Of a stretch of 6,436 nt of DNA, positions 1-4,383 are shown in pieces (the first letter of the stretch is position 1; each line of letters begins with the position of its first letter). The position numbers were made by a program, and so were the translations under genes. A model generated the notes under the pieces. It worked only from the letters and a program-made list of their open reading frames with translations. It ran no database searches and was not told the origin of the DNA. The DNA comes from Spirochaetaceae bacterium (GTDB lineage Bacteria; Spirochaetota; Spirochaetia; Treponematales; Breznakiellaceae), in contig JAITRV010000206.1 in assembly GCA_031288215.1 (NCBI GenBank), forward strand, positions 1 to 6,436, in the 5' to 3' direction.

Positions 1-214
1 TTTGCCCGGAAGTCTGATAATACACCAGTTGTATAAACCCATAGGCGATCTGGGGCGCCGCCCGGGTGCAGGAAACAAGAAAAAAGAAAACTGTTCCCAG
101 GCCCAGAAAAAAGAAGGCAGCGGCCTTTCTCCAGGCGGCGGCCTTTCTCCAGGCGGCGGCCTTTTTCCAGGCAACGGCCTTTTTCCATAAATCGGGAAAA
201 AATAAATGCGCCAT
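1..214 (-). CDS. Lipoprotein, N-terminal part only (runs off left edge)
   Basis: Seen: a minus-strand frame is open from the ATG at 214 to the window edge (71 codons). Its product has a basic N-terminal stretch of W-[KR]-K-A-[AV]-A repeats (about residues 10-33), a hydrophobic core (about 31-47, rich in F, L and G) and a lipobox LVSC with the Cys at residue 49. The mature start reads TRAAPQIAYGFIQLVYYQTSG. This is the plan of a bacterial type II signal peptide, so the mature protein is probably lipidated and membrane-anchored; function is unknown. The start is uncertain. ATG 214 has GAGG three bases upstream, but in-frame ATGs also lie at 229, 250, 286 and 289, with a stop at 302-304. The roughly 48-residue leader is unusually long, because the repeat has expanded the part before the core. 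The hydrophobic core and lipobox make this frame more convincing than the plus-strand frames over it. It is divergent from the gene at 429. Confidence 0.62.
   Translation of the reverse strand, partial: MAHLFFPDLWKKAVAWKKAAAWRKAAAWRKAAAFFFLGLGTVFFFLVSCTRAAPQIAYGFIQLVYYQTSGQ
120..187. repeat. 18-bp tandem repeat, about 3.8 copies
   Basis: Four head-to-tail units of the form GCGGCCTTTYTCCAGGCG start at 120, 138, 156 and 174. The first two are identical, and the last two have T in place of C plus a few edge changes. Eighteen is a multiple of three, so the array stays in frame. On the minus strand it encodes a six-residue W-[KR]-K-A-[AV]-A repeat directly in front of the hydrophobic core of the lipoprotein signal peptide. 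Copy number could change by slippage without breaking the gene. Confidence 0.93.
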
Positions 215-257
215 GCCCCTCGCAGCCATATTTTTTATTATATTAACCATAGTTTCT

Positions 258-286
258 ATTATAGCAAGAACGGCAAAAAATGTCAT
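258..286 (-). promoter_or_regulatory. Sigma70-type promoter for the left-edge lipoprotein
   Basis: On the minus strand the -35 box is ATGACA (281-286, 5 of 6 to consensus), the spacer is exactly 17 bases and the -10 box is TATAAT (258-263, 6 of 6). Transcription should start near 251, just before the in-frame ATG at 250 and about 37 bases before the ATG at 214. A second TATAAT lies at 237-242. The region is AT-rich, so chance matches to -10 boxes are expected, but the full two-box match with ideal spacing is strong. If it is the real promoter, the ATGs at 286 and 289 cannot be the start. Confidence 0.55.
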
Positions 287-318
287 CATAATTCCGCGCG
301 TTCATTGTTATTATCATT

Positions 319-330
319 ATCACGGGTGAT
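319..330. promoter_or_regulatory. Small inverted repeat, possible operator
   Basis: ATCAC-GG-GTGAT is a perfect 5-2-5 inverted repeat in the divergent intergenic region, about 33 bases upstream of the minus-strand -35 box and about 64 bases upstream of the plus-strand one. The position would suit a regulator acting on either gene. It is short enough to be chance. Confidence 0.2.
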
Positions 331-393
331 CCCTTTCTTCCCTCATACCGTATTATCGCCCGTATCCCTGCTTCAATTCACCTTTTTCGATCC

Positions 394-422
394 TTGACCT
401 CCTCCCCGTATGGGACTATGTT
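394..422 (+). promoter_or_regulatory. Possible promoter for the 684-residue membrane protein
   Basis: The -35 box is TTGACC (394-399, 5 of 6), the spacer is 17 bases and the -10 box is TATGTT (417-422, 4 of 6). The predicted transcription start falls on or within a base or two of the GTG start at 429, which would make the message leaderless. This fits the absence of a Shine-Dalgarno sequence in front of that GTG, but the -10 box is weak. Confidence 0.35.
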
Positions 423-428
423 TTATCG

Positions 429-2483
429 GTGAAGCCGCTCGGTCCATTTCTGCTGATTATCTCCCTGTTCTCCGTTCCGGCGCTTTTTTCTCAAGAGCCG
501 GAAGGACCCGGCCCCGGCGGCTTTGAGACCGCCCGCCGGGAGGAACTGATCCGCCGCCTTACCCGGGAGGGAATCCCCTTTGAACAGAGGCCCCTCTTTG
601 CCGGCTACGGAGGATTCGGATCGTCCCTGCTCGTATCGATCCCCGCCCGGGCCGGTTCGGACGGCGATGCGACGGAATTCGTTCTGGCCATTCCCCTTTC
701 GGCTTCCGACGATCCCGGAGCGGGCTTCCCCTGGGGCATTGAGGGGGGGCTCCGCTTTATCAGGAAACTTATGGAAGAGGGGACGAACCGGGACGTGGTG
801 GTGGCCTTTTTGGGGGATGAACAGTCCCTCTTACCCCCGGATGTCAGCCGGCAATCCCATACGGGGCTCAAGGACCTGATAAGCCTCCGAAGCCGCCCGG
901 AAAATACGGCCCTTCTGTACCTGGACTGCTCTCAAAGCCCGGAAACCCTGATCATCCACCACGGGGGGAACAAGACCCTCGCTCCCCTTCAGATCATCGA
1001 GGCCTTTTACCGATCCTGTACCCTCCGGGACATCCCCGCTGCCTTTGCGGTCCAATCTAATGTATGGTACAAACTGGACATCATCCGGGGGCCGGCGGCG
1101 CTGGAACTCTCCCTGGGAGGGGGAATCCCCTCCCTCGCTATCCGGGGGAAGGGCGCCGGGGGGATTTCCGCCGACGTCCTGGGGGATCTGCTGCTGGAGT
1201 ATACCCGCTTCCCCCTGCTCTCCGGGAAAGACCCGGACCTCCACTATTCGATCTTCCGGCTCTTTGGAACAACCTTCTTCCTTTCCGAAGCCGGTACCCT
1301 GGCGGTGATCTGGATCGTAACCGCCCTGTTTTTTTTGATATTCCTCGTCTATTCGATTGTATCCCGGGGGATGCTGAGCCTCCAATGGCAGGTCTTTCTC
1401 CGCCGTTCCTGGGTGATCCCCCTCGTTTTTGCCCTTTCCGCCCTGTCTTTGGGGGGGGCGGACTTCTTCATTACCCTGATCCTCCGGGTTTTTTCCCTCC
1501 CCATGGACCGGATCTACCCCGGCGCGGCGGCCCTGACCCTGGCAGCCGCCCTGGTCCTCCTCTCCCTGGCGGACCCCCTTCTGGAGGGCGTCAGGATTTC
1601 CCGGAAGGCCGGCTTTTACGGGAACGCCGCCGTGGTGGTGATCATCCTGGAAAGCCTGGCCGCGGCCCTCATGGACATTACCTTCATGCCCGCCTTTATC
1701 TGGGCCTTCCTTTTTACCCTCCTGGCCGCCCTCATCCCCCGCGCCCTCCCGGTATACGCCGTCGCTTTCATAACGCCCCTCCAGGCCGCCGTACCCCTGA
1801 TTGCCGGCCTGGCAAGCGGGTACAGCGGGCTCCAGGAACTCTTCCGCTCAAGCCGTTTATGGCTCATCCTGATCCTGGCCCTCCTCTCCCTCCCCCCGGT
1901 GCTGCTCTTCTACCGGGCCCAGGCCCTGCGGGCGCGAACGGAAAAAAGCCGCCGCCCCTCCCGGAAACCCCGGCTCATCCTCTTAGGCATCGTCGCGGGG
2001 GCCGCGATCCCCTACGCCGCGTATCTTGTCTGGCGGTCCCCCCCCGCTCCGGTCCGGCGGATCATCCCCGCGGCCCAGGAAGGAAGCGCCGCCCTGACCG
2101 TTACCCTTTCGCAGCGGATCTTCCTGCAGCGGCGGCTCCTGGAAATCCGGGTGGAGGCCCCGGGGCAGCCGGTCCGGCTGGATCTCGCCCTGGATTACCG
2201 GAGCGGCCCCTCCGCCGTGTATACCGCCCCCATGCCCTATGTCCTGCGGGAACATTCGACGTCCGATGGCGGGAAGGAAAATTCGGTGGAATTCATCCTG
2301 GGGGAAAACCCGCCCAACCCCTTTACCACCGACCTGGTCCTTCCCCTCACCTTTCAAGGCTCCCTCCGGGTGGAAGCCCTCTACCTCCCCTCCTTGGGGG
2401 TCCCCCGGGCCCTTGAGGACCAGGGCCCGGAAGAGGCCGACGCGGTCCTGCGCCTCAGACGGACCATCCCGATCAGCCGGTAG
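429..2483 (+). CDS. Exported M28-like domain protein with about eight membrane helices
   Basis: Seen: 684 residues. A signal peptide or N-terminal anchor (1-21, ending ALFSQ) is followed by a soluble domain (about 30-285), around eight hydrophobic segments (near 287-311, 328-352, 364-381, 398-414, 421-436, 441-463, 477-494, 515-535) and a C-terminal beta-rich tail (550-684). Residues 84-132 follow the order of an M28 aminopeptidase core: FVLAIPLSASDD where the family has a His-x-Asp zinc site, DDPGAG in the metal-bridging Asp region, and VVVAFLGDEQ where the family has a Glu-Glu pair. The zinc-binding His is absent and Glu-Glu is Asp-Glu, so catalysis is doubtful. Family knowledge: M28 domains joined to multi-pass membrane regions occur in ERMP1-like proteins and Gaa1. 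Inference: a non-catalytic envelope protein. GTG at 429 is the first usual start after the in-frame stop at 327 and gives a good signal sequence, but it has no ribosome binding site. The gene is monocistronic. Confidence 0.88.
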   Translation: MKPLGPFLLIISLFSVPALFSQEPEGPGPGGFETARREELIRRLTREGIPFEQRPLFAGYGGFGSSLLVSIPARAGSDGDATEFVLAIPLSASDDPGAGFPWGIEGGLRFIRKLMEEGTNRDVVVAFLGDEQSLLPPDVSRQSHTGLKDLISLRSRPENTALLYLDCSQSPETLIIHHGGNKTLAPLQIIEAFYRSCTLRDIPAAFAVQSNVWYKLDIIRGPAALELSLGGGIPSLAIRGKGAGGISADVLGDLLLEYTRFPLLSGKDPDLHYSIFRLFGTTFFLSEAGTLAVIWIVTALFFLIFLVYSIVSRGMLSLQWQVFLRRSWVIPLVFALSALSLGGADFFITLILRVFSLPMDRIYPGAAALTLAAALVLLSLADPLLEGVRISRKAGFYGNAAVVVIILESLAAALMDITFMPAFIWAFLFTLLAALIPRALPVYAVAFITPLQAAVPLIAGLASGYSGLQELFRSSRLWLILILALLSLPPVLLFYRAQALRARTEKSRRPSRKPRLILLGIVAGAAIPYAAYLVWRSPPAPVRRIIPAAQEGSAALTVTLSQRIFLQRRLLEIRVEAPGQPVRLDLALDYRSGPSAVYTAPMPYVLREHSTSDGGKENSVEFILGENPPNPFTTDLVLPLTFQGSLRVEALYLPSLGVPRALEDQGPEEADAVLRLRRTIPISR

Positions 2484-2493
2484 CAAATAGCAA
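2480..2493. repeat. Heptamer repeat at the gene's stop codon (two copies)
   Basis: GTAGCAA is followed directly by ATAGCAA. The first copy contains the TAG stop of the upstream membrane-protein gene. Related GTARCAA heptamers occur at 2561-2567 (inverted), 3296-3302, 3310-3316 and 3371-3384 (inverted, two copies), that is, at every gene boundary from here to 3384. Confidence 0.6.
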
Positions 2494-2532
2494 AAAAAGA
2501 GGGCGCGGACCTTCGCTTCGGTCCGCGCCCTC
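2491..2532 (-). terminator. Rho-independent terminator of the DUF3782-like gene
   Basis: A perfect 13-bp stem, GAGGGCGCGGACC (2499-2511) with GGTCCGCGCCCTC (2520-2532), closes an 8-base loop. On the minus strand the stem is followed directly by seven T (A tract 2492-2498 on the plus strand). It lies about 31 bases beyond the stop of the minus-strand gene at 2564. On the plus strand no T run follows the stem, so it should act mainly on minus-strand transcription, though it may also slow polymerase leaving the convergent gene. A second small hairpin, CGGACC-GCC-GGTCCG (2532-2546), abuts it. Confidence 0.85.
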
Positions 2533-2563
2533 GGACCGCCGGTCCGTCCGTCTTTACTTGTTG

Positions 2564-3259
2564 TTACCATTTCCGGGCGGCAAAGCCTTGGGAGGCGGGC
2601 TCGGTGATGGCGAAGGTTTTCCCTGAGGGCTCCAGCACGTAGAAGCCGTTTTCGATGGCGTAGTCTTTGGCCTCGCCGACGAAGACCACCCCGGCGATGG
2701 CGCCCAAGTACGCCCGCCGGTCCTGCCGTAAATCGGCGTAGATACGGAGTTTCTTCATCCGCTTGATGTGGGCGTCTACATCGCTCCGGCTGGGGGTGGT
2801 CTTGATTTCGACAATCATCACCGTGTCGCCGTTTTCCATGAAGGCATCAATCTCCATGAAGAGGTTGTGTTCCGGGTCGGTGATTTTGGCGGGGCCCGCC
2901 TTGGTGAAGGTAAAGCCCAGGTCCCCGAACCGCTTCAGCAGGTTCGGGAGGACCATGTGTTCGACCACTTCGCCGAAGCGGCGGCCCTGGTCCCCGAGGC
3001 GTTTGTCGGTTTTCTTCATCTGCCGGTCGGTTTCCTTTTGGGATTCCCGCAGTTCCTTCATCGCTTCGGCGTTTTCCCTGACGATACGGTCGGTTTCCTT
3101 CTGGGACTCCCGCAGTTCTTTCATCGCTTCGGCGTTTTCCCTGACGATACGGTCGGTTTCTTTTTGGGACTCCCGCAGCTCCATCAGGCCGACCCAGACT
3201 TTCTCGAAGGTGAGCCCCGCTCCCGATGGGGGGACGGCGGTTTCGTTCGCGTTTTCCAT
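2564..3259 (-). CDS. Coiled-coil PD-(D/E)XK nuclease-fold protein (DUF3782-like)
   Basis: Seen: 231 residues. Residues 26-90 form a charged coiled coil built from a 21-residue unit repeated almost exactly (core RESQKETDR at 29, 50 and 71). A C-terminal domain follows with MEIDAF (Asp138) and IVEIKT (Glu151, Lys153), the spacing of a PD-(D/E)XK active site; Glu97 or Glu100 could complete it. Family knowledge: DUF3782 and related proteins pair a coiled coil with this fold and are common in treponemes and cyanobacteria; their function is not established. Inference: a DNA-binding or nuclease-like cytoplasmic protein, possibly oligomeric. The ATG at 3259 is chosen because AAGGAG (3266-3271) lies six bases upstream; the frame stays open to 3316, but that extension lacks a binding site and reads poorly. 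The gene stands alone, convergent with the membrane-protein gene and with its own terminator. It does not appear to belong to the operon at 3374-6436. Confidence 0.85.
   Translation of the reverse strand: MENANETAVPPSGAGLTFEKVWVGLMELRESQKETDRIVRENAEAMKELRESQKETDRIVRENAEAMKELRESQKETDRQMKKTDKRLGDQGRRFGEVVEHMVLPNLLKRFGDLGFTFTKAGPAKITDPEHNLFMEIDAFMENGDTVMIVEIKTTPSRSDVDAHIKRMKKLRIYADLRQDRRAYLGAIAGVVFVGEAKDYAIENGFYVLEPSGKTFAITEPASQGFAARKW
3024..3185. repeat. 63-bp tandem repeat inside the coiled coil (about 2.5 copies)
   Basis: Units start at 3024, 3087 and 3150 (the last partial, to about 3185). They differ at only a few positions, mostly silent changes such as TTCC/TTTC and GATT/GACT. Sixty-three bases encode 21 residues, exactly three heptads, so copies can be gained or lost without breaking the frame or the coiled-coil register. 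The near-identity of the DNA points to recent duplication or ongoing homogenisation. Confidence 0.95.
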
Positions 3260-3265
3260 GACCAT

Positions 3266-3271
3266 CTCCTT
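3266..3271 (-). promoter_or_regulatory. Ribosome binding site deciding the start at 3259
   Basis: Minus-strand AAGGAG sits six bases before the ATG at 3259. It also overlaps the nearby in-frame ATG at 3265, which therefore cannot use it. This places translation start well inside the longer open frame that reaches 3316. Confidence 0.75.
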
Positions 3272-3277
3272 ATCAAG

Positions 3278-3286
3278 AGTATACCA
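3278..3286 (-). promoter_or_regulatory. Extended -10 promoter of the DUF3782-like gene
   Basis: The minus strand reads TGGTATACT: a -10 box TATACT (3278-3283, 5 of 6) preceded by the TGN extension. No good -35 box is found 15-18 bases upstream, as is common for extended -10 promoters. The expected start near 3271 leaves a leader of only about 12 bases that just includes the ribosome binding site. It lies inside the longer open frame, which supports the shorter protein. Confidence 0.45.
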
Positions 3287-3363
3287 CATAATCAGGTAAC
3301 AAGCAGCACGTAACAACGGGGAGTGCGGACCTTCGCCCCCAAGCGAGCGTCTTGCTTTGCTCT

Positions 3364-3384
3364 TTATTACTTGCTACTTGCTAC
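3364..3384. repeat. Heptamer tandem repeat at the operon's end (three copies)
   Basis: TTATTAC, TTGCTAC and TTGCTAC lie head to tail; on the minus strand they read GTAGCAA, GTAGCAA, GTAATAA. The array covers the last codons and TAG stop of the lipoprotein gene and supplies a further in-frame TAA. The heptamer matches the one at 2480-2493 at the other gene's stop. Confidence 0.7.
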
Positions 3385-4033
3385 CTGCCCATTCGAGTTC
3401 CAGGGTTATCGCCGGGGCGGTCAGGAGATCCCCCAGGGGGGACGCGAACCGGAGCTTCCGCCCTTCTAATACGGCGCTTCCCCCCGGGGGGGCGGCTATG
3501 GCCCGGCCCTCCCGGTCCCGCAGGGTAAGGGTCCCGCCGGCGGGGAGGGTGAAGCTCAGATCCAGGGCGGCGTCTTGGGAGTATGCCCGCAGGAGGTCCA
3601 GGAATTCCTGATCCTGGTTTTCAAGGCCGCCCCCCAGGGTCAGGGAAAGCCGGAACCTTCCCTGTTCGCGGGACAGCCGGGCCCCCTGCCCCAGGGCATC
3701 CAGGAAGGCGGTGAGGGCTTCCAAATCGGAGAAGCCCAGCGCCGCCTTCACCACCGTTTCCCCGTTCCGTTCCCCGGTGGAAAAGGAACGCAGAGCGAGC
3801 CCCGGAATCCGGGCGGCGGTCCGTTCAAAGTCCGTCCGGCCCACGGGGAGCAGGGGGGTCCCTTCATTACCGTCGAGTTTCCCCAGGGATTCCAGGGCCG
3901 CCGATATCCGGTATTCCAGGGCGATGGTCCCGGAGCCGTCCCGGCGGATGGCAATATCGGCGCTCAGGCCGATACAGGAACTCAAAAGAACCATACTCAG
4001 TATGCCGATCTTCCCCAAGACCCGGGCCGTCAT
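3374..4033 (-). CDS. Small lipoprotein of unknown function
   Basis: Seen: 219 residues. The signal peptide has basic residues at 4 and 8, a hydrophobic core at 9-17 and a lipobox LSSC with Cys20, so the protein should be lipidated and membrane-anchored. The mature part starts ADIAIRRDGSGTIALEYRIS and alternates beta strands with short helices; no cysteines or enzyme motifs stand out. The style (a D-G-S-G-T strand early, a helix near FSDLEALTAFLDAL, then more strands) resembles LppM/DUF3153-type lipoproteins, but this is only a resemblance. Start ATG 4033 is supported by GGAGG (4041-4045) seven bases upstream; the frame stays open to a TTG at 4099, but that longer version places 22 charged residues before the signal. 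It is the last gene of the operon, 62 bases beyond the DUF503 gene, and has a likely promoter of its own. No good terminator is visible beyond it. Confidence 0.85.
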   Translation of the reverse strand: MTARVLGKIGILSMVLLSSCIGLSADIAIRRDGSGTIALEYRISAALESLGKLDGNEGTPLLPVGRTDFERTAARIPGLALRSFSTGERNGETVVKAALGFSDLEALTAFLDALGQGARLSREQGRFRLSLTLGGGLENQDQEFLDLLRAYSQDAALDLSFTLPAGGTLTLRDREGRAIAAPPGGSAVLEGRKLRFASPLGDLLTAPAITLELEWAGSK

Positions 4034-4040
4034 AACCTTT

Positions 4041-4045
4041 CCTCC
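4041..4045 (-). promoter_or_regulatory. Ribosome binding site deciding the start at 4033
   Basis: Minus-strand GGAGG lies seven bases before the ATG at 4033, the clearest ribosome binding site in the operon. It selects the ATG that opens directly into the lipoprotein signal peptide over the upstream in-frame TTG and ATG. Confidence 0.8.
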
Positions 4046-4071
4046 ATTACGCACTTTACGCACCTTACGCA
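4045..4071. repeat. 9-bp tandem repeat in the lipoprotein leader (three copies)
   Basis: CATTACGCA, CTTTACGCA and CCTTACGCA follow one another (4045, 4054, 4063). On the minus strand this gives TGCGTAAGG, TGCGTAAAG, TGCGTAATG. The array fills the stretch between the -10 box and the ribosome binding site of the lipoprotein gene, and the last unit runs into the GGAGG. Confidence 0.85.
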
Positions 4072-4099
4072 TTATATCCTTCCCCACGGCGCCCTTCAA
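4071..4099 (-). promoter_or_regulatory. Internal promoter for the last lipoprotein gene
   Basis: Minus strand: -35 TTGAAG (4094-4099, 4 of 6), a 17-base spacer and -10 TATAAT (4071-4076, 6 of 6). The -35 box overlaps the stop codon of the DUF503 gene. The expected start near 4064 gives a leader of about 31 bases made mostly of the 9-bp repeats plus the ribosome binding site. This would let the lipoprotein be made independently of the rest of the operon. Confidence 0.5.
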
Positions 4100-4383
4100 A
4101 ATTCCTCCGAATGGATCCGCATATCCTGAATACGGACCGGAACATCCTGTTCTATCATCTCAAAGGCCTTATGCAGCACCGATTCCCCGAAGGTTTTGGA
4201 ATTGGAAACCAGGGCCCCCCCGATATGGGCGAAGGAAAGGGAGTCCTGGAGGTCCACCTCCGCGGCGCTGATATGAAACCGGCGCTGTAATTTTTCCTTG
4301 ACCGACCGGACGATCCGGCGTTTGTCCTTGATGCTGGCCGCATCGGGAATTTCAAAGATTATCTGCATCATGGAAACTATCAT
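4096..4383 (-). CDS. DUF503 / YlxP-family small protein
   Basis: Seen: 95 residues, the normal size of the family. The family pattern is clear: a first strand (MMQIIFEIP), the S-I-K-D-K-R-R-I-V-R-S helix start, then F-x-I-S-A-A-E-V-D-x-Q-D-S near 37-48, a strand with I-G-G-A-L-V-S-N-S, and a closing helix and strand. Family knowledge: DUF503 (YlxP) proteins are often encoded between infB and rbfA and are thought to be tied to ribosome assembly or translation; no reaction is known. Here it sits in another setting, after a TPR lipoprotein and a uracil phosphoribosyltransferase-like gene. Its ATG overlaps the upstream TGA as ATGA and has no clear ribosome binding site, so it probably depends on translational coupling. 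An alternative start at residue 5 or 6 cannot be excluded. Confidence 0.9.
   Translation of the reverse strand: MIVSMMQIIFEIPDAASIKDKRRIVRSVKEKLQRRFHISAAEVDLQDSLSFAHIGGALVSNSKTFGESVLHKAFEMIEQDVPVRIQDMRIHSEEF

Noticed and set aside
1..188. Minus-strand frame from the ATG at 188 (M-E-K-G-R repeats)
   Set aside because: It is open to the edge, but its product has no convincing lipobox and no ribosome site. The neighbouring frame has a much better signal peptide.
2..190. Plus-strand frame with G-G-G-L-[SF]-P repeats
   Set aside because: It only reads the 18-bp array on the other strand. It has no ribosome site and no hydrophobic or family features, while the minus-strand frame has a full lipoprotein signal.
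66..329. Plus-strand 87-residue frame with A-A-A-F-L-Q repeats
   Set aside because: It lies opposite the lipoprotein codons and across the divergent promoters. Its regular repeat is simply the array in another frame.
831..1385. Minus-strand 184-residue frame
   Set aside because: It is antisense to the membrane-protein gene, an effect of GC-rich codon positions, with no start signal or recognisable fold.
1064..2416. Plus-strand 450-residue frame
   Set aside because: It is a proline-, glycine- and arginine-rich shadow in a second frame of the membrane-protein gene, with no domain features.
3024..3185. CRISPR-like array
   Set aside because: The units are 63 bp, directly adjacent, in frame and coding, with no spacers.
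2768..3313. Plus-strand frames over the DUF3782-like gene
   Set aside because: They are antisense to a gene with a clear active-site pattern, promoter, ribosome site and terminator; their repeats mirror the coiled-coil units.
3317..3373. Terminator for the 3374-6436 operon
   Set aside because: Only short stems with unequal internal loops form on the minus strand, and no T run follows them.
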